Made by a program: the position numbers and the translations under genes | Source of the DNA: Gadus chalcogrammus | Taxonomy: Eukaryota > Chordata > Actinopteri > Gadiformes > Gadidae | DNA: 64,000 bases | Assembly: GCF_026213295.1 (NCBI RefSeq) | Contig: NC_079412.1 | Location: 919,656 to 983,655 of the forward strand | Direction: 5' to 3' | Shown here: piece after piece, positions 20,690-31,890 of the stretch | Layout of the letters: the number at the start of each line of letters is the position of its first letter | Position numbering within the stretch: position 1 is the first letter of the stretch | Notes under the pieces: model-generated | Database searches by the model: none | Told to the model about the DNA's origin: nothing | The model's input: only the letters and a program-made list of their open reading frames with translations

Positions 20690-21424
20690 CCTAGCTATGT
20701 CATTCATTATGCTATGAATTCTCTGTATTGCGTTATTTCTGGAAGAAAGTGGTCCAATCCTTGGTCGCTTTTAACTCACTTTATTTGTTAAAGTAGGCAT
20801 GTTTCGGTATGGTAACTATGAAGCTTATGGGAGGGAATTTTATCTAACGCGTGTGAGGGACAATATCGTGAGCTTCAAGCCCCGGACTTAAGCCCGGTTC
20901 CCTCCGCGGTTACCTATAGTCTCTCTTTTCTCCCCTTGAATCGCGCGCTATATGCCTGTCAAGTGGGCGTGGCATATTCAAGTGGGCGTGGCCTATGTGA
21001 CGTATTAGCCTCGGCTTCCTCACCTGTCTGAGGTGTTGCCTTCTGTGAATGGAGTAGCTATTGCAGCTTAAGTGTTCGATCCTGCTTCCTAGTAGCTATG
21101 TGAGGGTAATGCAGCTTGTGTGTTCGATCCTGCTTCCTAATGGCTATGTGGGAGCAGCTTATGTACTTAAAATACGTAACATCTGTGAATGAAATTGAGA
21201 AGTCTGTCTGTCCGTCTATCGTGTTGGGAGTAACGCGTTACAAAAGTGGCCATAGCCATTATGTAGGTCTAGCTATGTCATTAATTATGCTATGAATTAT
21301 CTGTGAATGAAATTGAGAAATCTATCTATCTCTATCTATATGTCTATGGTGTTGGGAGTAACGCGTTACAAAAGTGGCTAAAGCCATAGCCATTGTAATT
21401 ATGTAGGTCTAGCAATGTCATTAA
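20690..21424. repeat. Imperfect tandem duplications around GCTATGTCATTAATTATGCT
   Basis: The motif TATGTCATTNATTATGCTAT followed by GAATTATCTGTGAATG occurs at about 20696 and 21273. It occurs a third time split by an insertion (21415-21424, resuming at 26216). A 120-130-bp unit containing GTTGGGAGTAACGCGTTACA is duplicated at 21225-21350. A smaller duplication (TTCGATCCTGCTTCCTA) sits at 21077-21137. These copies provide the empty-site sequence for the TTAA insertion at 21425. Confidence 0.7.
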
Positions 21425-21649
21425 AGGGCAACTTCACCCATTTCACATAAGCTTTGTATTTTTAGAACCCCCCGCATATTTTTGAATGGTCTAGCATCAT
21501 TCCCTTATTTTCTGGAGAGACTGGAGAGATCCGTATCGATCTCCAACCCTTCCTGTTTTCAATGACGCAATATGACGATTTTGGCGTACAAGAAAATAGG
21601 AAGTGTAAGAGGGGATGATTCTCGTAAGACTACAACCACTAGTGGGCAC

Positions 21650-21690
21650 TAGTGGGTCCCACCCCCTAGAGGGGGGTGGGACCCACTGAC
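21650..21690. repeat. Palindrome in E1
   Basis: GTGGGTCCCACCCCCT and AGGGGGGTGGGACCCAC form a near-perfect inverted repeat of about 17 bp per arm around a 2-bp centre, in the subterminal part of E1. Confidence 0.7.
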
Positions 21691-21880
21691 GCTACAGACC
21701 TATTAGAGCAGTGCCAGTGGGTGGGACTTCACCAGCAGAAACTAACATCCACAGCGTCTGAAGCTAAGATAACAGGCTGTTGATAAAACTGAAGTACATT
21801 GGCGGAGGGTACTGGATCTGACATAGAAGATGGCTCCATGCAAAAGTTCACCATTTCGAAAGAAATACAAACGAGGACTA

Positions 21881-22565
21881 CCGTATTTTCCGCATTATAA
21901 GGCACACCGGATTATAAGGCGCACCTTTAATGAATGGCCTATTTTAGAACTGTTTTCATATATAGGGCGCACCGGATTATAAGGCTCATAGAATAGAAGA
22001 TACTGCAGTCAAACGTTTGACTGGGGTTGCGTTATGCATCGACTAGACCGAGCTGTGCTAAAGGGAATGTCAACAAAACAGTCAGATAAAGTCAAACTTT
22101 ATTAAGCGTCGACAACTCCGGTCACTCCCATGGTAACGATGTTCAAACGTTAATGTGCATATTAACAATATCTCATCAATATCTGATCAATATCAATATC
22201 TCTTAAAAATAAGCTCACTTTTCAGTTCATTCCCCGTCTACGAATCCCTCGAATTCTTGTGTGTCCGAATTGAACAGTTGGGCGAGTACGGCATCCAACA
22301 TGCCCGGATCCCTCTCGTCATTATCCGAGTCAGTGTCGCTGCTGTTGCCTGGCAGTTCAGTGATTATTCCTGCCTTCGTGAAAGCTTGGACCACAGTTGA
22401 GACTGTTATATCAGCCCAGGCATCCACGATCCATTGGCAGATAGTGGCGTAAGTCGCCTGGCGCTGTCTCCCCGTCTCGGTGACTTGGTGACGTGATGTT
22501 CGCCTTCTTGGCCCCGTCCACACAAAGCCGATTTTTTGGGTGAAACCGTATAATGCTACGGCCAC
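21881..22565 (-). mobile_element. pogo/Tigger-like element remnant
   Basis: Follows a TA dinucleotide (21879-21880) with the end CCGTATTTTCCGCATTATAA and repeated GATTATAAGGCGCACC motifs. The minus-strand frame 22565-22227 reads YATICQWIVDAWADITVSTV, then VQAFTKAGI and DERDPGMLDAVLAQLFNSDT. I recognise this as the C-terminus of fish pogo-type transposases. The N-terminal DNA-binding half and the DDE core are missing. The right border is lost in other repeat sequence (GGCCCCGTCCACACAAAGCC at about 22510). Confidence 0.65.
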
Positions 22566-23112
22566 ACCAAACGCGTGTAACGTGCCTAACTTGACGCTTG
22601 ATCATTGTGTGTCACAAAAATGGTTCAACGCGCCAACGCGCCTGTGGCTGCGCTGGATTTAGGAGTCCGAGGTAGGAAAACCGAACGCCGCCGTGTTTGG
22701 GTGCATGATAGAGTTTAGATCGGGTTAGATTAAATAATCTCGGGTATAAATAACAATAATCGGGTTAAATAACTTCACACGTGTGTCTGGTGTGTTTCCA
22801 GCATTCGTAGTGTTGATCAGCAGATAGTCCGCCAAGACGTTGAGGTTGCTTAGCAACAGGGACGGGCACAGGAATTTTGAGGGGCAGTTGCTCTGACCTG
22901 AAAAAAGGGCACCCCCCCCCCAAAAAAAACAACTTGCAGGCTATATGAAGGACTGAGAATAACAGGGTCTTTATTAATATATAATTACAAATAAGTAAAA
23001 CACTGAAATAACTACTACTAACGATAATGCAGAAAAACATGACGAAGAAGAAGAACATAACATGAACACAAACATAATTAAACAACATCCTATCAAGTCA
23101 CTGATAAGTTTC

Positions 23113-23246
23113 TCCAAATTGACATTTTAAAAATGCAAAGCTTCAAAAGAGAAGCCTTCAGAACCTCTTCTTTGTCGATTGGTATGTCCTTCTCTATGGA
23201 CAGCAGGAGGAGGTCAGACAGCCGCTCTTGACCACACTGATTTCGG
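23113..23246 (-). pseudogene. hAT transposase C-terminal remnant
   Basis: Minus-strand reading ending at about 23098: CGQERLSDLLLLSIEKDIPI, then DKEEVLKASLLKLC. It resembles the last part of the hAT dimerisation region in ZMYM/DUF4371-type transposases (GqerLs.laLLsierd). Upstream coding was not found. Confidence 0.45.
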
Positions 23247-23248
23247 AT

Positions 23249-23306
23249 TTCGGAGCACATCACTACCCTGTAGTGAAGAGCACATCACTACAGGGTAGTG
23301 ATGTGC
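23249..23306. repeat. Perfect hairpin, 23-bp arms
   Basis: GAGCACATCACTACCCTGTA and its inverted copy TACAGGGTAGTGATGTGCTC lie 12 bp apart. The loop repeats part of the arm (AGAGCACATCA), which suggests a template-switch origin. Confidence 0.8.
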
Positions 23307-24073
23307 TCTTCTTTGCTGCCTCCTTTAGTTGTCTCTCTCTATCCTGAAATCTCCTCTTTTCACTGGGCATTTCGGCTTCACTTAACAATAACAAACAATA
23401 CCCAAAATAGTGATAAGATTTAGGCATGAACCATTTTGAATGAAAGAATTCATGTGATGTATTACTTCCATCATTTATTCTTCTTGTTAAAACGAAATGT
23501 TAGAAACTAACTATCAGCAGACATGTAGTTTAGTTTGCCTAAGAATGTGTATACTATGTGATAACGGGCTGCTTGTCTGCAAGCTAGCTAGCTGTCTGAT
23601 TATTTAGGCTAAACGTTACGTGGCAAACTGAGCCTGGATTTATGAAGATTGTAATTCATTTCATAAAACGTGATGATGATTGTTTGTTTGTTATACATCT
23701 CAAATTCACCTTTTCCGAGAACATCAAGGCAGTCGTCTCACAGGTGCCGGTGTTCCGGTCGCGTGCAGCGCTGCTCACACGCCGCGCGGCAACTCGCCGC
23801 CTCCATTAATTTCAATGGGGGAAGGGCGGCAGAGGGGCGGCGGCTGTTGCCGCGCGGCAGAGTTTGCCCTCCCCCTACTGACTTTCACTCTCAGTGCCCG
23901 AACGGAATTGAATGAGGCAACGCTTACTTTATGAAATGTTTCGAGTGGCGATATTTATTATCTAGGCCTACATGAAATTCTGCATCCATTAAATGATTAA
24001 AAAAAATAATAAAATTCCACCCAGAATAAAGAAAGATGTCGGCCGTATGCTTCTGTGCAAGCGTCACTACTCT

Positions 24074-24841
24074 TGTGGGGAAAAACGGTCTGTCTAGCTA
24101 CTGGACCAGATAAAATGAGACGGAGAGGTAATAAAGTCTATCGGCACGAGGACCTTGGATTTATTAAGTAAAGTGGCAACGGTTATACAGAGTCATAAAG
24201 CGTGAGAAATCGAATATGTCTAAGTCCCTAATCAGCGCTGATGGTTCGTCCGGAGCTTCGCCTCCGTGGAAGGTCTGCTTCAGAAGAAGGGGTGAAGAGT
24301 CCCTGTGTGGTACAGTTTTTATGCTGTATCCTCCTCTCGATGAGGTGTGTGCGTTTGAGGTGTGTGTGGTTCTGTGTGTTTTGCTTGGTCTTAGCTCCCA
24401 GGCCCTGAGAGAGCTTCGTAACGGGGGAGAGTTCCTCGTGTCTCCGGTGTGATAAATTAAAACGGGGAGTGCCCCCCTGAAATGTCTCGTGTGTGATAAT
24501 TTAATGTGGCTCTCAGGCCCCTGGTGTGGGCAGAGGTATCTCTTGGTTCCTCCTAACGGGGAAGAGCTCTCAAAATGTCTCCTGTGTGATAAATTAATGT
24601 GGCTCTCCCGTTCTTGAGGACTGGTGCATTGTCTGAGTGTCCACCATCTGCCTGCCTGGGAGATGGGGCCTTCAGCTCCGGCCTTGACCTGACTATATAT
24701 TATCATGTTTGTGTTGTTGGGTTAGAGCAAGAGTTGACTATATTATAATGTGTCCATGTGATGTGCTCATCAGGCTAGGGTAGGAGTTAGCTATATTTAT
24801 AATGTACATGTGATGTACTCAGCAGGTTATTTTTCCCAACA
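24074..24841 (-). mobile_element. Solo LTR, 768 bp, minus orientation
   Basis: Runs from TGTGGGGAAAAACGG to TTATTTTTCCCAACA and is flanked by the 4-bp duplication CTCT (24070-24073 and 24842-24845). On the minus strand it contains an AATAAA signal near 24160, followed by a pyrimidine-rich R/U5-like part. A 4-bp duplication and TG-CA ends fit a retroviral solo LTR left by recombination. The long minus-strand open frame inside (24706-24164) is a by-product of composition, not a gene. Confidence 0.65.
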
Positions 24842-25122
24842 CTCTCTGCCAGTGACGTCGGGTAAAGCTCCACGCTGATTTGTTCCATTAGTAGATGGAA
24901 CAAGGAGGTGTCCGATAGGCGGAGATGATCAGCGGGAGTGGCCGCCAGCGAAGCTGTGCATGGTGGGAGTTGTTGTCTTCAATCCACAAGCGCCAAAAAG
25001 TCACTTTCTGCCTTTTCTCGGTCAAGACGGCACCAAATTAGAATTTTATTTTATTATTAGACTACATATAGGACCCAATTTCAATACATATTCATGCCTC
25101 CACCGGTGAAATGCTCCTTTAA

Positions 25123-26211
25123 AGGGGTTGTTCGGAATTTTGGACATAGGGCCTGATTCCGAAGTGAGCATTGGTATTCTATATCACTGGAGACAGTTTT
25201 CAACACATTTCATTCAGTCCTTCTAGTTGCAGAGTTCGCTCGTGCTAGGCTAGCGCAAGTCAACGGGCAATGCTAGCCTGCTATTAAAAACAGTCTTACC
25301 CACAGTACACCCGAGGTAAATCAATTATAACGCCAGACTATAGATTTAAATGTCTGTGTTGATAGAATAATGTTAGAAATAAAACTAACCATGCATCGCA
25401 TGAATCATCGAGGGACTACTTTCTCAGCAGAAGCGGAATTCTACTATGCGCTGGTTAGGTTTGTAAGCGATTCACGACAGAAGAACGTAAACAGAGAAGC
25501 GTGGGACAGAAGCGCAATTGAACGACTAGGCAACATGATGGTTCAGTGTGCTTTTAGAAATTGTAGAAATAAACGGTACAGATGGGCACCACAAAGTTTC
25601 CACCAATTTCCAGTGCGAGATCCAGAAAGGACTCAACTGTGGCTTGTTGCTGCTGGCTTTGACATCAAAACACCGGCTCGTACATGTACGGTTCGTTGGA
25701 TACAACAAATTCCTCAAAATCGTCTTCAAAAGCAGATGCATCGCTAACTCCTCCAAACGTGGCCATATCTTGTTAATTTAATACGCTTGTAGAATTCCTT
25801 CGTTCACTGTACTCTGCGTTTGTAGCAATGACAGCGGCAGGTAACCTAGGTATCAGTCCGCCGCTGCCGTAGCCTACGTACAGGAATATAAACACTGCTG
25901 CTGAGACCCCGCAATTCCCTCAAAATGCAATGCAATGCAAGGTTGGTTTTATTTCTAACATTATTCTATAAACAGACATTTAGATGTATAGTCTGTCGTT
26001 ATAATTGATTTACCTCGGGTGTACTGTGGAGTGGGTACGACTGTTTTTAATAGCAGGCTAGCATTGCCCGTTGACTTGCACTAGCCTAGCACGAGCGAAC
26101 TCTGCAACTAGAAGGACTGAATGAAATGTGTTGAAAACTGTCTCCAGTGATATTAAATACCAATGCTCACTTCGGAATCAGGCCCTATGTCCAAAATTCC
26201 GAACTACCCCT
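25123..26211. mobile_element. TTAA element E2 with about 265-bp inverted repeats and a THAP fragment
   Basis: Ends AGGGGTTGTTCGGAATTTTG and AGGGGTAGTTCGGAATTTTG (read on the minus strand), with inverted repeats that run on to about 25389 and 25941 with few mismatches. TTAA flanks both sides (25119-25122, 26212-26215). The unique centre encodes a THAP-type finger. The combination points to a Kolobok-type non-autonomous element. It shares its left TTAA with the right end of E1. Confidence 0.8.
25370..25775 (+). pseudogene. THAP-domain fragment in E2
   Basis: The frame from 25370 reads MMVQCAFRNCRNKRYRW, then FHQFPVRDPERTQLWLVAAG and FDIKTP: the first Cys pair and the FhrFP...W core of a THAP zinc finger. 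The expected C-x2-H is missing; after about 25675 a different frame carries on (SYMYGSLDTTNSSKSSSKAD to a stop at about 25775). It is probably a captured or leftover first exon that cannot fold as a complete finger. Confidence 0.6.
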
Positions 26212-26608
26212 TTAATTATGCTATGAATTATCTGTGAAGCACAATCCACACAAGCTGAATGCAGCTCCATACGTTATTTCTGACGTATAACCTTGATGTA
26301 GATCTGTCTGTAAGTATTGTTTATTTCCATATAACTACCGTTTAGGCTACTTTGTTGAGTAATGTGAGGGAATATTTTGTTGCTTGTATTAACATAGGTT
26401 AAATAGCTGTTGAGCTACTGTATGTCATTAAGCTAACATAAACATATCTTGCAAACATTTTGGTACAATTTATTTGTATTTCTTTCATATAGCCTACGTC
26501 ATGTAAACACATGTAAGGAGTATTTTGTTGGTTGCACTTATTGCATTTATTTTAAGTTGTGTAATTTCAGCTGTGTAACTTATGTTTATTCTTTTCTGTG
26601 TGTTGCAG

Positions 26609-28915
26609 TTCCAACTAACCCTAACCCTAGCTCTCATTCAGGCTACAAACCAGCTAGAAACAAGCTGCTTTTTGCTCTGCTCCCAGATTTACGTGCTTTA
26701 TCACCCTACAAACATCTCCCATTTTTTGAACAAAGTGCTATAATGCTCTGGAAGGAGCCAGAGCCGGAACTCCCGGCTTTTGTGGAGGTTGCTGCTGACA
26801 ACCCCAGCAGTGTGCTGGACCCTTTTAAAAAGTCCAAGTCTGTCTCAGAATTCCTTAAAGATGAGGAGGTTATTTGTCCCCTATCAGGGGCATGCTGTGA
26901 TGGTGAGATGGCATCCCTTGAATTTACGTTCGATATTGATGGGATTGTGTTGGAAGTGAGGGAGCTCAGCGCCCTCAATACCGGGGTACATTTTTTGTTG
27001 ATCAAGTGGCCCCCAGTGGTACCTCCCCACTACCACTTGATTAAAAAACAGATTGACTTGGCGGGGCTTAGCGGAAAGGAGCTAAATATGCTGAAACATG
27101 TACATGGCACCTATATTGCTGTTACAGACGGGGGGTTCTTTCTGAACCTTACAATCATGCCAGCAAACGTGGTCAGGAATGACCCGCGGAGGGACACACA
27201 TTATGGGGCAGCTCAAACACGGGCCATAATGGAGAGAGTGTTCCTGTCATTTAAGGCGAAAGTAAAGGCACTTGGCCCGAAGGATATAAGTAGGGCCACA
27301 GTGAGAAAAAATAACATCTTTGACTTCTTCAAGTGGGATGTCCTGCCCCAGGACCAGAGGTTCATCTTGGGGATCCTTGATGAAGCCATTGCTGGAGAGA
27401 CAGAGAACCAGGACTTTAAGATCTTAAAAACACTTGTCAGATTTGGACAAAAGTCGGAGGAGCCCTGGTATTGTGAAGTAATGGCCGCCAGGGAAGCAGT
27501 GGACGCAGTGTCGATCCATGCTGGCCTCACTATTTCAAGTGCGGAAGAGGGCACACACCTCATGTGGTCCCGGGGGGGGGGGGGGGGGCTGCAGGAACTG
27601 GTGGGGCAGCAAATTTTGCAACTTTTAAGGACCAGGCCGCTGGTGGTCCCCTTCAAGGACACTGCTGACGGGAGTGAGGTGATGACCGGAAGACCATGAC
27701 AGGGAAGACCAAGTGTATTCCGTCAGCCTGGAGACCGCGAGCACTGACGCCAACTCCCTCACCCACACCAGAGGCTGCCCAGGCCCTCCCTTCTGCTGCA
27801 GCAGCTGGGATCGAGCCACTGCCTCTCAAAAACTGGACAGGGAGCAAACCAATAGAATAGAAAGACTCTTCAAATTTTGTGAGTCCATCGAGGGGCCCGT
27901 TCCGGTGCTGGGGGGTGCACTGGGGGTGGTCTTCCTCGAGGACTGCTACATGAAGAGACTATCGAACCCGCTGGGGGCGCTGCAGGGACCGCAGCCACCG
28001 GGCAAGGTTGCCAAGTTGGTGGAGCTGGAAAAGGTGATGGAGGACCTTGCCACACGGGACTCCTTCCGCCACCCAAGTGCCTTTGGTCGGGCAAGGGAAA
28101 TGGCAAAGGCCAAAGGACAACATGTTAAAGACCTGCTGACCCAAGGCCTGGACCAGCTCGACCTGAAGTTCCTGCCCCATTACACCCTCAGGGACATCCG
28201 GAAGAAAAAAGTGCTCTCATGGGAGGATGGCAGGTTTGTGGAGGTGCTGAGGCCCGGGCAAAAGCCCTGTGACGAGAGCTGGGCAGCAGGCTTGACGGAG
28301 GCGGTCTGTAGGGAGATCAAGGCCAGGTCCCTCTCGTTCCCAAAGAACCTTGAAGTGTTCAGGGAAAATAGCTTCCCGTGTATGCGGCTGCTCCTACAGC
28401 GGCTCTCCCTTCATATGGCAGATAAAGAGAGAATCATTGTCCTCACATTCCTGTCATGCGTGGGCATGTTGATGAGGGGGGAGTATGTTGTTTATGAACA
28501 GCTCAAATCCCTCGTCTGAACTGCAGATGAAGATTCAGGCTGGGTTCAGGCAGATACCTCAAATCCGAAATGCAACCATTTTTAGGCTGGATGCAGACAT
28601 CCTCACAAAGCAATAGGGTCTGGTCCACCGGCCACAGATTGAACCGAAGAGGAAGGAGGAGGAGGAGGAGAAGGAAGAAGAGGTGCTGGAAGATGTCCAG
28701 GAGCTGGGCCAGGAAGAGGAGCAGCCAGTCCAACAACGGACACTTTCGAGGGCCATACCAGCCACCAGCCGTCGCGCATGGAGCGAAGAGGTGCTCTGAA
28801 TGTCCGACTGGAACGAGCCAGACTCAAAGAAGGCCTTCAACGAGTACATCCGTCGCTGCACCGAGTCTTCTGTGCCGTACCGATCGTACTCTGCATTCAA
28901 TAGGGCAAAGCTGAA
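26609..28915 (+). pseudogene. Long unrecognised coding block, broken by frameshifts
   Basis: After an intron-like TTGCAG (26603-26608), or more likely the acceptor TTCAG at 26636-26640, a frame reads GYKPARNKLLFALLPDLRAL, then SPYKHLPFFEQ, SVLDPFKKSKSVSEFLKDEE, DGIVLEVRELSALNTGVHFL and NNIFDFFKWDVLPQDQRFIL, up to 27699. A G-run at 27572-27588 may shift the frame: the next frame gives MTGKTKCIPSAWRPRALTPT then PEAAQALPSAAAAG. A third (27840-28519) reads REQTNRIERLFKFCE, KVAKLVELEKVMEDLATRDS and LSWEDGRFVEVLRPGQKP. A fourth (28519-28915) gives KIQAGFRQIPQIRNATIFRL, a Glu/Lys-rich run and WNEPDSKKAFNEYIRRCTES. Codon use stays protein-like over 2.2 kb. I do not recognise the family, and no membrane span, DDE, YxDD or zinc motif is visible. 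Confidence 0.5.
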
Positions 28916-28919
28916 GCCA

Positions 28920-29883
28920 AGGGCGTCAGTTTGTTTTTAGAAGTGGTGGGGACAATAACCATAAGCTTGAGTGTGGTTTGAAAAGTGCTTGGTACCCTTA
29001 TGTAAGCTATTCATCCATTCAACGCTGCATTACAATATGCTCTACAGTGTATTGTCAGGTGTTGAAAATCCTATTCGAACAATTAAAGTTTTGGCTTGTT
29101 TTGCAAAACGGTGTTGGAAACACCAGGGTATTGGCTCGGGATATGTAATACTAATACACACAGGACAAAGAACAGTGTTGGCAATTTAACACTTATCTTG
29201 ACATCAACAAAGTTTACCAGACAAACAATGCCAGACTATAATGGGGGTACGAAATGAAACGAGGTACTGAGTATCAGCCTTTTGAAGACGAGCAAGGGCT
29301 GCTGGTAACATATGTTATGCTGCATTAAAAATTAATCAAAAAAACAAGTGCCCAGAGGAGAATTGCATCTGCCAAATCCTGACCACCAGTAAACACTTGC
29401 GAAGGACCAATGTAGACTTCACTCGTTACAACGTCATAAGCAAATTTCCCGCAGATAAAATCCCCTACAGTTTAGGCTAATCACACAGGTTATGCAAGAA
29501 CATATTTATGTCAGGATAGGCCTACCAGGCTCCAATTCGTCACAAGTCTCAATCAGACCAAACAACTATAACCACATTGGCATAGCAATCGTACCGTGTG
29601 TATCTGCTATTAGCTGCAATCGAAATATATAATGCATACTAGCTGGAGCACCAACCAGAATCAGATCACAATCGCTTAGGACCGTGGGTAACCTTTGGCC
29701 AGGTCATCACGAGCAAACAGTACCAGCAGCAAAGTTTACGTAAACCAATTTCTTACACTGTAAACGATTTCTGTTGTTTTCACATTAATATTACTGTAAT
29801 GTCATCGGTTTCTTACTGTATTTGCGTTATGCAATAAAGTACTGTCGATTTCATTGTTTTCACAGTACTATTACTGTTACAGG
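28920..29883. other. Stretch without a gene
   Basis: No supported coding frame. The last 150 bp contain TACTGT-rich repeat sequence that resumes after 32700, so the two hAT elements that follow were inserted into it. Confidence 0.6.
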
Positions 29884-30955
29884 CAGTGGTGTAGTCTACG
29901 TGATACGCAGGTATACGCCGTATACCCACTAGGAACGCACCAGGATTTGCGTATACCCACTTAAAAATGTGCACGGATACGTATCAATGGAGTTGTGACA
30001 GATCTTTCACTTCTGTTTTTATTTTTCGCAAATACCGGTTGGGTATAACTGCAATAAAATACTCTAAGCAGGTGAAGTTATCTCCTTCACCATTCATAAA
30101 ATTCCCCCTGCGCGCTCGCGCTCTGCCCTGTCTCTGTTATGAAGCGCGAAGCTGCCCCTGCATCTCTGCACCTTAGTTGGCGGGCCGAGCCCCTCCTTCT
30201 CGCGTGTGTGTGTGTGTCCAGTCCTCCCATATTAATGTGTAAACCACATAACAAGTAGTCAACAGAAGACAATGTTTTAATCCCACTTTATATCTCCTTG
30301 TTACTTTTAGATGAGAACCCCTGGCCAGCCTTTCGGACTGGGTGTCAGGCTAGGGAATTTAAAAACAGGCATCCTTGGTTATAGAGTGGAGGGAAAAAAA
30401 GTTAGCTAAATGTCAGCCAACATACAGTTGGTATACACAATTGAAATTCATAATGTTAATCATTATGCAAATGAGAGTATAGCTAATTCATGGTCATTTT
30501 TTAGGTGCAGTAATTTCACACTTTTACACAATTCAATTACTGTATGGTATGTTAGATAACAACAGTAAGAGCTCAAATTAGAGCAATTGAAAGAGTGAAA
30601 CATTAGTCTCCTGTCATCTCCTTCTCATGCACTGGTTAGCCATGGTTGTAAACAGTTCATTAAATTATTTTGAGTCGATTTTGTCCTTGTTTAGCATGTG
30701 CTATTGCTACTATAGACATACAAAGGACAACTTTTCATTTTTGTCTTCTATTTGTTCATACTGTTATTAAAACTGATAGACCTACTCAGCTTTCCATGAT
30801 TGTTGATAATCGTTATACTCTTAAATCAGCGGGTGAGTGTGGTGCGACACCCCATAAGCGCCACACACGTACACCTACCGGTGGGACGGGTTTGTAGGAG
30901 GCTGGGAGGGAATCATCACAGTATACCCACTACAATAAAATAGACTACACCACTG
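29884..30955. mobile_element. Non-autonomous hAT element, CAGTGGTGTAGTCTA ends
   Basis: Both ends carry CAGTGGTGTAGTCTA as inverted repeats, and the flanks are a perfect 8-bp duplication GTTACAGG (29876-29883 and 30956-30963). Internal GTATACCCACT motifs occur near both ends. No coding frame. The duplicated octamer overlaps the first bases of the next hAT element, showing that it inserted on that element's edge. Confidence 0.9.
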
Positions 30956-31589
30956 GTTACAGGGTATCTGCAGGTTTCAGCAAGTCAAATTTAAGACTTT
31001 TTAAGACCTTTTTAATACCACCTTGAATGAAATTTAAGACCTTAAACCCGGGATGCTGGGAGGGATCCCGCTGTATTACAACCCAAGCATAGCATGTGTG
31101 TCACTCAATGAGACTCATTCAAGTTTACTTTCTGTCTGTTTATTGAACATAAAGTGATACTCCAGGGCTCCAGACTAACTTTTTCCTTGGGTGCACTGGT
31201 GCGCCTACATTTTTAATTTGGGTATTTATGGTGCACCCAAGTTGTGAGTTGTTGAGAGGGGGGGGGGGGGGGGAGACAGCGTCTGGGCCCCCGGGCAGTC
31301 GATATTTACGCCACTGATAATATTTTCACCATTAAATAAATGCCTTCAGTAAGACCTGGGGGGTATACCACGAACCTCGTTGAACATACCCAGGCTTTCT
31401 TGGGAAAACCTGGCTCGACAGAGCCGCAACTCGCAATCACAGTTAAATGGTACCACGACGCTCACTTTGGATTAAATTAGTTGAACCAGGTTTTCCGCTT
31501 TAGGTTCAATGCGCGTTCACATAGAAGGGGCGTTTCTCGCGTCATTTGACTCACCCTTATGCAAAATAAATCGCGCAAGAGCGGTGTAT

Positions 31590-31709
31590 TTCATCCAAGG
31601 CGAGCAATGTATTATTATGAACTCCTACGAGGAATTCAAAGTTCAAATCACAGCCAAGGGGAACACGATTTCCCATAATATGGCTAGGGTGGCGTGCTGG
31701 CAAAAATAG
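31590..31709 (+). pseudogene. Myb/SANT-like DNA-binding fragment
   Basis: Reads YFIQGEQCIIMNSYEEFKVQ, then ITAKGNTISHNMARVACWQK and a stop. The pattern matches the first two helices of the Myb/SANT-like domain found in Harbinger partner proteins. It follows a GGGGGTATACCACGAACCTC terminus-like stretch at about 31359, so a Harbinger fragment is nested in the hAT element. No right end was found. Confidence 0.5.
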
Positions 31710-31890
31710 CCGTCCGTGAAAAGATTCTGCATATTGTCTAAAAAATATTATGCATCATCATCCCTTTTACCCCCATATATGTAGGGCCCCATGAATTGCG
31801 AGCCCAAGTACCGGGAATGCACTTGATCTCTGACCCAATATCGGACGTGCACGCAAAGTTGCTTGCTTTTAGTGGCGTGGTTCAACGTCT

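Larger units (their letters stand above)
21425..25118. mobile_element. TTAA-flanked element E1 (Kolobok-like), filled with debris
   Basis: Starts AGGGCAACTTCACC after TTAA (21421-21424) and ends with AGGAGCATTTCACC (read on the minus strand) before TTAA (25119-25122). The ends match at most positions. A short start of protein (MAPCKSSPFRKKYKRGL, ATG at about 21831) is cut by a pogo element. The interior also holds hAT and solo-LTR sequence. The superfamily is inferred from TTAA and the shared AGG end, so piggyBac remains possible. Confidence 0.6.

Noticed and set aside
24164..24706. 180-codon minus-strand frame
   Set aside because: It lies wholly inside a solo LTR with a 4-bp duplication and has low-complexity His/Ser/Arg composition.
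26449..26608. Hydrophobic N-terminal extension as a signal or membrane segment
   Set aside because: Precedes a clear intron-type acceptor (TTGCAG, then TTCAG), AT-rich with Cys/Tyr/Phe codons; it is more likely intron sequence than protein.
28559..28914. Ser- and Arg-rich overlapping frames
   Set aside because: They come from a GAGGAGGAG-type run; the frame with Glu/Lys codons and later WNEPDSKKAF is the likely one.
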